64,000 nt of DNA from Zychaea mexicana. Lineage: Eukaryota; Mucoromycota; Mucoromycetes; Mucorales; Lichtheimiaceae. Location of the stretch: the NCBI RefSeq assembly GCF_025766255.1, contig NW_026516686.1, positions 372,001 to 436,000 of the forward strand. Reading direction: 5' to 3'. How positions within the stretch are numbered: the first letter of the stretch is position 1; each line of letters begins with the position of its first letter. Positions 35,934-46,819 of this stretch are shown piece after piece. Made by a program: the position numbers and the translations under genes. Below the pieces are notes generated by a model, which saw only the letters and a program-made list of their open reading frames with translations, searched no databases and was not told where the DNA came from.

Positions 35934-37554
35934 ATGACAATGCTCCCAAACAACGACACCAACCTCATCCCTCTGTACACGTACGCCCTTGCAATTTTTT
36001 CTAAGGAGCAGCGCCTCAGAAGCGAGGTGGAAAAGCGTTTCCTCGAGACTGAGGAAAACGTGGTGGGATTCCTCGTGACCAATACGGGAGGTGATGTGCA
36101 GCGTTCTTGTGCGCTTAAAAGCGAAATCGCTCGCTTGAAGGCTCTTCGCGATGTCAGAACCGTGCAGCAGGCTGACGAGGCAGCATCTTCTAGTTTTGCT
36201 GGAGAAAACGCGACCATGAAAGCCGAGATTGCGGCAATGGAGAAGCAGCTCACTGAGCAGTGGAGGACTCGCCGTGCCGCGATTGCCGAGAAGTACGGAG
36301 AGGATGTAAAGTCCTTGGATGCACCAAAGTTGCCTTTTCTTCGAAAGAACGCTGGAAAGGTCACTGCATACAATATGTTTCAAAAAGAGTTGTATCTCGA
36401 ACAAGGTCGTAAACATTTTTTAAGTTACTTATTTGTAGATCGATGCATGCTAACAAGTACTATTTGACTATCACCAGACCGCAAACGGTATAAGCATGAT
36501 CGCAGCCAAATAGGCAGCATCATGAGCGAAAAGGCCTCGATGTGGAACAGTCTTAGCTGGGAAGATAAAGCTTTCTACCAGGAAATGGCTGACGAGCATA
36601 ACAAGCAGCAACCCGCTTCTGAGCTGCAAAAGAAAAGAAGCGCTTTTGTTAAACTGTCAGGTTACCTTACCCGTAACTTGACAATGTTGAGAGAAGAATG
36701 TGGTGTGGAAGGAATCTGTTTTGTCGCACCATGCAACATTAACAACGCTATCCAACCCGATCAGGATGGATATGGCTCTGGTAACATTCTGTGGTTCTAT
36801 TATAAATGAACGCGATATTTATCTTATCAATTTCTGATGAACAAAACTTAGATGGCGGGATGCACTTCTGGAGCTTGATGCAAGCAGGAGCAATTGATTT
36901 GAATGGGAAAAATTTCAGTCACCATTTCAAAGATCAAATGCTTCAATACAACAAACAGCTTGGTAAGCTTATTTTGCTCTACTTCAATTTTTTTGTACCA
37001 ACTACATGTATGCTCATCTATCACTGAAGCTGCGTCCAAGAATGATACTTCCACCCAACAACCCTCCTCTTCTTCCTCCGCATCCGCATCCGCATCCGCA
37101 ACCGATAGCACTGCTGCTCCTGTGACATCTATTTCCTCGGGCCCGAATCAAGTGCCATCCATGACGACCCAAAGGCCCCGAACGGCTCAACATGATGGAG
37201 TGCAGAAATTGAGGAATATCATTGCCCAGAAGTACCGTACGTTTTTATTATAGATTAGGAGTGTCAACGACCTGACTTTGTGGATCTCGACGTACGAATA
37301 CCTTTTTAATACGTTTTACCTTAGGACAAGCAATATTTGAGAATTACCAAATTGCTCTCCCAGAAGGAAGAAAAATGGCATGGCAAGACAAAGCAATGTA
37401 TCGCGATATTGTCATGTCAGGCTGGCCTGAAGGAACCGAACGCGTCAACCCCAGCCGTTTACTGCAGCATGAACGAGATGAAATCGAGCGTCGGCTGGTA
37501 TCGGGTGAGCTCAAGTTTGTGAAGGCGCCACAACAGCAGCGACAACATGATTAA
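35934..37554 (+). CDS. HMG-box-like protein inside candidate KDZ element
   Basis: Five exons (35934-36405, 36478-36780, 36852-36962, 37030-37236, 37325-37554), all with phase-1 introns, give 440 aa. Residues about 20-130 are helical and charged, likely coiled coil (RSCALKSEIARLKALRDV, MKAEIAAMEKQLTEQW). Residues about 141-202 resemble an HMG box: AYNMFQKELYLEQDRKRYK, then ASMWNSLSWEDKAFYQEMAD. A second region has CGVEGICFVAP and GMHFWSLMQAGAIDLNGKN. A Ser/Ala/Thr-rich linker follows (about 300-345). The C-terminus has a second partial HMG-like block (MAWQDKAMYRDIV) and WPEGTERVNPSRLL. An HMG-type domain would suggest DNA bending or chromatin association. It starts about 70 bp from the candidate terminus and is undamaged, which fits an element-borne accessory gene. 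The start at 35934 is preferred; an in-frame Met at 35865 would overlap less typical sequence. Confidence 0.7.
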
Positions 37555-40500
37555 AGCCTTCTTCTCCTTCTTCTTGTTCAAAAAAATACCTTTTCTACTA
37601 TCCTCCACTGACAAATTGCTAGGACCACTTGAACTACTCTACACTTGCATTGCTGGAAGGACTTTAGTGGGAGTTTAAGACTATGAAATAGTATGGCTGC
37701 GGTATGTCTTGGTAAGTTCATGATGTGTACATAGGGAGAAGCGATGGTACTTAAAGACATGCATGTAACGCTTAATCACATTCGAAGTATATGTCTCCAT
37801 ATTTTCCTGCTGTAAGTAAGCGTGATCCACTTGTATTTCTTCGCAGTACGCAGCAATTTTTTTGTTGATATCATAACTGGGAATAAAGCAATTAAAATCA
37901 AAACATATCAACATTACATTTAGTTCAGTATTCATAATTTAGTGTAAGCATTTCGATATTTATTATTACTAGCTAGTCGTTATGATTTCTTTTCGCGCGG
38001 GAACATCTATACGGCAAAGTGTGAGCTCCTTTTGCTCAGAAACGAACCGTCTAACAAACAACTTTTAATAATAATTTTCACCTCAAAAGAGGGGATGGTA
38101 GGGTGGCATGGCTCTATCTAACGTATCCAATGATACTGCACAAGTATTCTTTAAAGATTTTACATTATTTCCACAAAGGGCAAGTCTACTGTCAGTGAAG
38201 TGTTAGCTCAATGATAACTTGTAGGCTAAAAACAAGAGAATGTTAAGTCTATTAGTTATACATGCATCTCATACACATTATCCACCTCTTTTGATGACAA
38301 TGAGCAGATACAACATACATATTACTGTCATGGTGACTCCTATAGCAAGTGGGTAGGTGGCATCGATGAAAGCACCCTTGCTATCTGTCTAACTTAATGA
38401 TGGTAGCTCTCTGTCATCAGTGTACCGGCATTCCCTGCCATCGACTTGACGGCACCCATCTTTCGAAGTGCGGCAATAATTTGCTCAAGGTTAAGTACAC
38501 TTCTTGAGATATCCCTTCAGTAATCCGCTTTGCTACAGTATTACTTCGACATAGATGAAAAACGAGAGCTTAGAATTTGAAATAGTCTACTAGAAATAAA
38601 AAAAATGTACGTACATTGAGGCACACAAACTTGCAGACAATACAAAAATGTATCTCGAAAAACCCAATCCTGTTGGTTTGTTTAAAGTAGATATCTGATA
38701 AAAGGTATTAGCAAGAGCAGGCGATCTTCTTTAGTAGAGTTCATAGAAGTTCAATTCTATTTGTCTCTTAGCTTTCTTTGTGAGATACCATTTTTTTTAA
38801 TATGAATAGTTCCTGACTATCATGTGGTTCTTCCAGTCATTACCACTATACTTGAGTTGTTAGATGGTATGATCACTACTTGTGCGATGCTGGAATGATG
38901 TAGTCATTTACATATTATACACATATCTTTCTGTTTTTAGGGTCGATTATTTATCATAGCCACGTTTACGATAATGCATACGTTGATAGGAAGTATCTGC
39001 AAGAGATGAACACTTTCATCGAGGCAAGTTTTTTTGGGTATAGCACAGTTCATTGTGAAGGATGGATGATTGATAATCTTTTTCTGGGATACACTCGCGT
39101 CGACTCCTATAAGCTCACTTTTCAGTGAATTTAAAATGAAATGAATGAGCTATGGGTTTGTAATAAATACTATTGAAAGCATCTCCGTTGGTGCTATGGA
39201 TTGAAGCTTGAACCTCTATAGACAATGATGGCTACAACCAATGTCAAGGCCGGGATAATAACGATGTGAGAAAGAGGTACTGTACGCACTCAAATCTGAT
39301 CTCTACAAGCACCTATGTAAAGATATATTGATGCCAAAATAAAAATACGGAAGATCTCTTAAACTACAACGACCATTTTACATAGAAAGAAGCGATAAAG
39401 TTCTATATACAGCGGCAGATCTTATTATCTTTACAAATAGACACAGAGCAAAGCATCAACAAACCAAACGTTGTACTTATCTACTGCTCGTTTAAGGACG
39501 GTAAGCTGCATCCATCAGGTACCTTATACTTCAAATATTTCTTCCGTTACAGTGAGAAAATTAGGGTAAATTGCAGACAGTTCATTCATGTAATTTGGTT
39601 ATACTGTAGCGCTTAAAACAGATGCATTGTAGCATGGGTCAGGAGAAGGATTAAATGGTAACGATGATGCTCTTCGTTGCTTATTTACATACGCGCAATC
39701 AGCAAGCTTCTCCCTATTGTATAGGCTTAACCTACTATCCTTCAGTCTTAATGCCAGATAGCGTACACTTAATACATTCTACTATCGACGTACAGTGATA
39801 GCCAGCCACTTACAAATGTATCTTTGCAGAGATGCTTTTTACTTGCTATCACTTTGAGCTCCGCTATGTATAGTATGTACTAGAGTGCTTTTCATTTGAC
39901 ATTGTTACAAAGTCTAATAGGTTTAATGACTGGCACAGTATACGTAATAATTACGAACAGATGATTATACTGAGAAGCCACCCACTTTTATAGGTACAAA
40001 ATAACAGACGTACCGACTTATTTTAGCTATAATAGATGCGCACGCTTGTTGCAGCTATTCTTTGCGATGAAGATTGAACCTTGACACTTTGATTTGGCAG
40101 TGTTTCAACCCAGCCAAAGCATCTGTCACGATTGCAACTATGACAGACGGACTCACCACGTTGCAACTATATGTCTATATTTTTTGAGAACTAAGTTTAT
40201 CGACGTCGATCAAAATACCTTTATATTGAGAAAGGCATTTTATAAAAGCATATTACTTTGGTTTACTTGAGTTAAACTGTAATTTACAGCCTTGCCTTAT
40301 TAAAATCGTGGTAGATGCCCTTATTCTTGCTGAGTTGCAACGTAGCATACGTACCTGGCAGGGTTGCAACTACGACAGACGGACCCACCAAGTTGCAACT
40401 GTATGTCTTGGTCTTTTAAGAACTAAGTTTATCAACGTTGATCAACATACCCTTATATTGAGAAACGCAGTTTATAACAGCATATTACTTTGCTTTGCTT

Positions 40501-41831
40501 GAGTTAAACTGTAATACACAGTCATGCCTTGTTAAAACGTAGATGCCCTTATTATTTTTGTGAGTCGCAACATAGCATACGTACCTGGCAGGGTTGCAAC
40601 TATGACAGACGGACCCACCAAGTTGCAATTCTATGGCAGGAGCATGTCAGTAAGTACACCATAATCATGTCAGTTGCTTATATTGAACTACATTCAAGGA
40701 AGATACATTTCATTTTAGTAGACATAAGCCCATCAACAGTCTATATACAGTATATTAAATTGTTACTACCGAAAGGTCTACTCAATTGATTCCAGCATAT
40801 GCTTGATCTGCATTTGCCATTACTATAAAAGAGCAGAGATGTGATCTACAGTATTCAGTCTCACATATTCCTATATCAAGAACACAGACACTAGTCAATC
40901 TACTTCTTAATACAGTACGCACAAATATAACTGAGTAAACTGTGCTTTGAGTACGTTTATGGGACCTATGTAATGATCTTTACTCGACAAAATGTTGAAC
41001 GGTAGTAAATGAACAATTCATCATGAATATTTTGTGATAAGAAAAACGAAGAAAGATAGGTATATACACATATACTGTACATATGCAGCAACAACATACA
41101 TCTATAAAAGTATAACATCTGTATGATGATTACAGTCGATGGCACAGATTATACTTGCATCGTGGTAAAAGTAAAAAAATATTACCGTATACGTATAATC
41201 AACTACAACGTTACTTTACTTGAGTATTATATATTAATGAGGGATAAACAAATAGTACTACTAGTTCTTGCCCCTTCTTCATAAACCAAACTATACTTCA
41301 TCCATATGATAAAGCCAAGTTAGCAACTAGAAGCTGATCACTGGTCTGCTCTTTATCAGAAATAACATTATACTTATCAACTGATATGATTTTTGCTCTT
41401 CATAATGTGTATAGTTATTACAAATATGTTTGATTGGCGTTTACTAATAGCTTTATCCCGGAGCAAGCAAGTAACAGGCGAAAATGATAATGCTTCTCGC
41501 AAATAAGCAGCACCGAATTGCTTAGTTACAACGTCAGAAAAAGCAGCTGTCAGAGTTGCAACTATGACAGGCACTTCTGGCTCCGCGATAAAATCGATGA
41601 ATGAGTTGCTTCACATAAAAAGAGCACTGGCTACCACCACTATAAACTACCTATATGCGCACCCCTGGCAATGTATCATTCTAGGTTTTACTGTGATTAA
41701 TCTTACATCTTCATATAGCGTGTTTCTTTTTCAACTTCGTACTTACGCACTTAATACAGTACGCCTTTCACTTGACTTAAAAAGGTGTGATGAGAGATTG
41801 CAGTTTTAATCGGAGCTCATTCATACTTTGT
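37555..41831. other. Gene-free interior of the candidate KDZ element
   Basis: About 4.3 kb, AT-rich, with only short open frames. It contains a three-copy repeat at 40131-40640 and a single related 20-mer near 41546. A minus-strand frame at 37681-37935 (NKKIAAYCEEIQVDHAYLQQ, later ETYTSNVIKRYMHVFKYHRF) looks faintly protein-like but has no recognisable partner exons. I cannot support a gene here. Confidence 0.4.
40131..40640 (+). repeat. Three-copy 220-242-bp tandem repeat
   Basis: Units begin with TTGCAACTATGACAGACGG-like motifs at about 40131, 40373 and 40593 and share long stretches such as AGAACTAAGTTTATC, TTATATTGAGAAA, GAGTTAAACTGTAAT and ACGTACCTGGCAGG. The third unit is truncated. 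A further isolated copy of the TTGCAACTATGACAG core lies near 41555. This might be a subterminal or regulatory repeat of the element. Confidence 0.75.
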
Positions 41832-41839
41832 TATATAAG
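41832..41839 (+). promoter_or_regulatory. Candidate TATA box of the zinc-finger gene
   Basis: TATATAAG lies 77 bases upstream of the start codon at 41909, close to the spacing seen for the dioxygenase gene. No other core-promoter element is evident. Confidence 0.4.
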
Positions 41840-41908
41840 CTGTCTTTTTTACGGTCCACGAGCTCAAAGCCTTCTTGATATTCCTACTGCGTTTCTTGCT
41901 CGAAAACT

Positions 41909-43054
41909 ATGTCTCCAACTCCTCCCAGGTATGTTTATTCAAGGAAATTGATTTATCGTGGTAATGGTATATACTAATATCTGAGCAGTAGCCAATACGC
42001 GCTCAACGACGCTGTCTTTTCCACTCCATCCTTACCACCTCCACCTCAATCCACTTTGCCTTGTGGTCGCCCGCGCCGCGCCTCTATGACACCCGGCATG
42101 CCAACGGAAACGTGGTACTCCGACAAATATAACCCAACGCAGTATCCGTTGCATAACTATTGCATCAACTGCTCTACGCAGTTTGTAGCAGACCACACCT
42201 ATAAGCGGCACCTAGTTGATGTCCACAAAGTGCGGTTCGAGCCAGTCAAGCCTGGTCCTAAAAAGACGATATCTGGAACGCTACGTATCTTGAACAAGAG
42301 GCAAAATGAAAGGAAGCGCGCTCTTGCCAAATCGCTGGTATACAAGGGGCAAAGGCGGGACGAAGCTGCAAAAAAGTACCTGAACAAGCTCGTTTCGTTG
42401 ATCGGTGCAGAAAGTTGGCATCACGCGTACCTCAAAATGTTTGAACATATTGATGCTACAATCGATCAAATTGAAAACGAGCCGACCATTGCTGAAAGCC
42501 GTAAGAAGTTTGGTGACTGCTGGAAGTACGCCGTGTACAAACTATGTGCCCTAGAAGGACGGTCAGTGTTTGACCCAACATACGAACACTTCTTTGGCAA
42601 CTTGTTCATGGAAGATGCGTATGATGCCTACAGTCAACTGTCCGGCAGGGATACGCTGAGCGTCAACGATGCGGTCAGAAATGCATTGAGTGACAGGGCG
42701 CCCAAGTTTTTAGCCAACTATGGCCCCAAGTTCCGCGCTTTCCGGTGGATTGGCAACCCCTTGTTGATGCGCGCCACTTCTGACTGTGGTATCGAGCGAG
42801 GAAACGCCACTGACGATGACGATCACGGCGACGGCGACCGCGTGTCGTATTCCAATATATTACGCGAGTCAAGAGAGAAGGAGTGGGCCAGACTCTTGTA
42901 CAAGCGGCACCCGGCCAGCTTAGAGGCAGGAGAAGGAGTAGGAGGAGAGGGAGAAACGGAGGAAGATTGCAGCACTGGTATTGAGCAGAGTGACGGGTAT
43001 ATTAGTGATGATGATGGAGGATTGGAGAGAAGAGAAAAAGACTTTATGTTCTAG
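41909..43054 (+). CDS. C2H2 zinc-finger protein inside candidate KDZ element
   Basis: Two exons (41909-41928 and 41989-43054) join with a 60-bp intron bearing a TACTAAT branch point and give 361 aa. After a Pro/Ser-rich N-terminus (MSPTPPSSQYALNDAVFS) there is one classical finger, YCINCSTQFVADHTYKRHLV continuing DVH, with Cys at about 65 and 68 and His at about 81 and 86 (spacing C-x2-C-x12-H-x4-H). A basic stretch follows (KPGPKKTISGTLRILNKRQN), then a helical domain to about 250 and an acidic, Glu/Asp/Gly-rich tail. I know no named family for the C-terminal part. Convergent with the KDZ transposase gene, 540 bp apart. It could bind element ends, regulate the transposase or be captured host cargo; the sequence alone does not decide. 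Confidence 0.75.
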
Positions 43055-43593
43055 ATGCACATTTTAAAACTATCTACATCATCTTTTACTGGCTTTCATA
43101 TACAATCGATTGTAGGTGAGCGAGCAAATGGATCTTGATTTATGATGTTGCAATTTATTACGCTTGTTCGAATGAGTATCTATGTTTTATACTTAACTTT
43201 TTGTAGCTCTTCGTCTCCCGCCCTTGGGGGAACCGAATGACAAACGGTAAAAGCTAAATAATGCTACTCAGTACGTTTCATGAAAAGATAGCCCTCAAAC
43301 CAGCAGCAGTAAGTGCTAGCGCTAGAATACAATCAATCGCTTTATCCATAATATTTTCCGTTTACCTAATTGTTTTGCAACGGTAAGTTTCACTAACGAA
43401 GTATGCGTTGAACACCTACATGCATAATCGATAGTGCCGATGCATTCTGTTTTCCATGGTAGTATACACCCATTGATTAGAGATTGCCTGCAGACGCTGT
43501 AGCCAAACATCGATCGGGATAACTTCTAAAGATATCTAACCATAACAACAGTAACATTTGATCTTAGTTTTGTTGATATATTTACTACTTTTT
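43055..43593. other. Convergent intergenic region
   Basis: 539 bp between the stop codons of the zinc-finger gene and the KDZ transposase gene. It is AT-rich and should hold both 3' UTRs. No other feature is seen. Confidence 0.4.
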
Positions 43594-46500
43594 TTATACC
43601 GGAACTTCATCGGCAGCGAAAATGCTCTCGAACATGTTGTCATCTTCATCGATCCACTCTTCGTCATCGTCATCGTTCTCATTCTCTCCTTGCAACTCGG
43701 GTGCCAGCTCTACTGTCTCCTGGTCACCTTCACCTTCTTCATCATCTTCGTTATCATCTTCGTTTGGCTGTCGTACTGTTGTCGATGCAAGTCTGGACTG
43801 CGTAGCGGTGCCGTTGAAAGCTGATCCATCAGCAATTTTGGCTAATAGCCGCTTCTGATCTTTCACCCATGTCTCGGCTCTCTCCAACTTCCGCTTCAAT
43901 ATAACCACCATGCCTTGTCTCTCGTACCAGAATCCGGCGCTCAAAGGTACTTGCAAGTTTTCCGGTACAGATGCAATGGCGTCTTGACGCTTCTTCACGA
44001 CGTCATCGCCGAATCTAATAACTGAAGCAGCTTCGTCCTTTTTTGTTTGTTTGCATATTAGAGTCGCAGATACATTGCTCAGTTTCTTACGCGCGATTTA
44101 TTACCTTCAAAATTTCGAGCTCTTCGTTGGCTCTTTTTAAACCATGGAAAGCGTCATAGGGTGCATCGTTTTCCACAGGAGAAATGATGTTACAGCGGAA
44201 ACGAAAGTGGCTGTTCTTTTTCAACACAGTGTTTGAATCCTTGTACAAGTCATAGCCTGTCGTTATAATTGTACCCTTTAATAACAGCTTCAGTGTATGT
44301 ATATGTATTCTGATAAACTTACCAAAAATTGGAGCTCTTGTTAATTTCTCGATATACTGGTCAAATTTGATATCAACCTGCTTACGAGCGGCTTTTCTTT
44401 GCGCTGCAAGGTTTTGCGTACGATTGTGACCTAGAAAATAATGGCATAATGCAAATTAGTCATTAACCCCATTAAGACATCCTTGATAGCTAATTACCAT
44501 TGCCCTGTTGTTTGAATGCCTGTTCGATTAAATCGTAAATGGCGATGGCAAGACGCAAGTTCTCTATGGCTCTGCTAGAGACGCCAAACCTTCCACCTCG
44601 TCCTGTATTGCTTGTTTCTCTCTGAACCGTCTCATCCAAATGGTCCTGCCATTTCATTGCCATTAAGGCAATGGAAATGTTATCATTCTCTTCAATACCG
44701 GCGTTCCTTAGTGCTTCCAAAGCGTCAGCTTTGAGTTCCACCGCGCGTTCGAACCTACGTCGGAGGTTCACACCTAGTAGTAAGTTCATTATTAGCAAAG
44801 AGCAACGCAGTTTTTAAAAATGATCATGAGAGACTCGGTACCAAGGTTGTCTATTCGCTGCTCGGTAAAGAAGTCAAGAGCAATAGTCAGAGTAAGCCGT
44901 CTGTTGAGAGACGACATGTTACGTGTCATGGCCACAAATCCGTTGAGGAAGGACCAAAGCCGCTCGAGATGCTCCCCATCCTGTATTCCCCACCCCTCTT
45001 TGAGGCGAGGATGAAAGTGGATCTGGCATTCTGGCGAATGACCAGTGATATGGAAAATGCCGACCGCAATAGGTACATCCTTTATACTGTCCAAGCATTC
45101 CGTTTCCTAATAACCAATACACAAGTTTATCGATGTTTAAACTTAATGAAAAGAGTCCAACAAAACTCACCTGCAGGGCCTTGCGAATTTTACAGCCAAC
45201 ATCGTACATGATGCGGATGTCTGATCCATACAATGGCATCTCAGATACTTTTTTTAAACAGCTGAGAACATAGGTGAACCTAGTGATTTATAGATAAGAG
45301 AATCAGTCTTTCGATAATCTTGACATCATCGTATCATCATACTCACTGTTCACCGGCTGTTGTTATGTCGATCATGGCCAAAGGAAGACCGTGACCACAA
45401 GTGCATGCGAATGCACCATTCTGATCAAGATGGTCCATCCGGCCACGTCCCTTTTCAAGAGCTTGCCAAGTACTGCATCCATCAGTTGCCTGAATACATG
45501 AATTTTTAGTATTTCAGCTGCATACAATTGCAATTTTTATCGCTCAAATCGTTTAGACTTACTGATCCACCATACGGGACAACTTGGCGATTTTTCACCC
45601 AATACCAATCTACTTCTTCTTGGCCAGCAAATACCACGTCTTTCGGATCCTGTGCTTTTTTGAATCTGCGTAGTTGCATGTTGCCATCTGCAGCAACAAT
45701 CTTGGACCCGGACTAGCAGAAATATCAGGTCATCAGCTCAGTATATGAAAGTAATTATATGCTAACACTAATCGTGCAAAAGTTTACCTTGTATTTGCAT
45801 GCTGGACAAGCCCTCTCAAGATCGCAATCGTCTCTAAGCTCCTTTTCCAAGTTAAGCATTAACCTTCCATACATTGGAAGTGCTTCACTAAGACGTTGCT
45901 TGAAGCTAGCAGCAATCGGAAGCTACATGAATAATCAACTATAAGTGACACTTGTCCAATAACGCTTTCACCGGAAAAAATACCTTTTGATGATACTCTG
46001 CTTGGGCCCAACTTGCAATGGAATGGACCGAAACACGGCAAATGTAGTGCAGGTTATGAAAACTGCGCATTTGCTCGATATGAACAGCGTGATTCGGCCC
46101 TGATGGTGTCATGGGAAACAGGTGGCGGCGCATCAATACCAACGGCAACGAATGATCTGGGCACTCGCTGCAATATTTAACTGTGGCAGTACGGATACCT
46201 GAAGCATACATGTTAACATCAGTAACATATTCTTCCTTTGTTTCAAAGATATGATTTCCTTTTATACGCACCGCACTTGTAAATACAAGTAACAGTCTTT
46301 TCCTTTCGCTTGCTTTCAGGACAATGGCAAAGCAGAGGATCGTCAATGGGAACCAGCGCCTGAGGTGCAGGCTCCTCAATACCATAACCTTGCTTATAAG
46401 CTGTAAGAAGGGAAGGTAGAATGTTTGCCCAGCTTTGAGCACGATTGTCAGCTTTTCTTCTCTTGTTCGAAGAATTTGTGTTCTCATCGCGCATGGGCGA

Positions 46501-46659
46501 TCGCTTGGACGCTGGCTGAACTACAGGTGGGACACTCAAAGTGCCTCCAAGATCCAAAGGCTGCGTGATCCTGATTACTTTTCTCGCTCCGTTGCTCTTA
46601 AGACTTGCAAAAGATGAGACGCGTTTGTTGCCAAATCCTCGTGCACGTTTGGGAGGCAT
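43594..46659 (-). CDS. Intact KDZ (Kyakuja-Dileera-Zisupton) transposase
   Basis: Eleven exons (46272-46659, 45984-46198, 45788-45922, 45563-45712, 45347-45489, 45171-45279, 44842-45106, 44498-44773, 44323-44430, 44105-44256, 43594-44037) join to 794 aa without a stop. A basic N-terminus (MPPKRARGFGNKR) is followed by Cys clusters typical of KDZ CxC modules (LLCHCPESKRKEKTVTCIYK, then KYCSECPDHSLPL and FPMTPSGPNHA). The RNase-H-like core shows AADGNMQLRRF, ATDGCSTWQALEKG, FACTCGHG, RIMYDVGCKIRK, HITGHSPECQIHFHPRLKEG and GIQDGEHLERLWSFLN. The acidic residues in ADGN, YDVGC and DGEHLER are the likely metal ligands. The C-terminus is a long Glu/Asp-rich tail. KDZ enzymes move large DNA elements in fungi and other eukaryotes. 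The undamaged frame and regular splice sites suggest recent activity. Confidence 0.9.
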
Positions 46660-46750
46660 GTTTATTGGAACTACGGAGAAGGAGGGGAAGTCATGTATTA
46701 TGGGAGTTAATACTGCTACATATCAAAGTCTGGGTCACACGATTCAATTA

Positions 46751-46808
46751 CCGCAGTTTGCGGTTTTTGCGGTTCTTGCGGTTAGACCAAATAGTCTAGA
46801 AACCGCAA
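46751..46808 (-). repeat. Right end of candidate KDZ element
   Basis: The complement reads TTGCGGTTTCTAGAC, TATTT, GGTCTAACCGCAAG, then AACCGCAAAAACCGCAAACT. It differs from the left end by a 2-bp insertion and a few substitutions. It lies about 90 bp upstream of the KDZ start codon and so probably overlaps the transposase promoter. Confidence 0.7.
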
Positions 46809-46819
46809 GTTATAAAACG

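Larger units (their letters stand above)
35806..46808. mobile_element. Candidate 11-kb KDZ transposon with two accessory genes
   Basis: Near-identical sequences of 56-58 bp lie in inverted orientation at 35806-35861 and 46751-46808. Between them are an intact HMG-box-like gene (+), about 4.3 kb of gene-free DNA with tandem repeats, an intact C2H2 zinc-finger gene (+) and an intact KDZ transposase gene (-). On the right the boundary coincides with an abrupt loss of hAT coding sequence; on the left it sits beside a truncated pogo-like end. KDZ elements are known as large fungal DNA transposons that can carry other genes. I could not identify a convincing target-site duplication (KDZ elements are reported to make about 8 bp), so the element's limits are inferred. 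Confidence 0.5.

Noticed and set aside
37681..37935. Minus-strand exon with EEIQVDHAYLQQENMET
   Set aside because: It looks faintly protein-like but no partner exon, start or homolog was found.
35806..46808. An 8-bp target duplication for the KDZ candidate
   Set aside because: Flanks (GATAGAGC on the left, GTTATAAA on the right) do not match, so I report the ends without a duplication.
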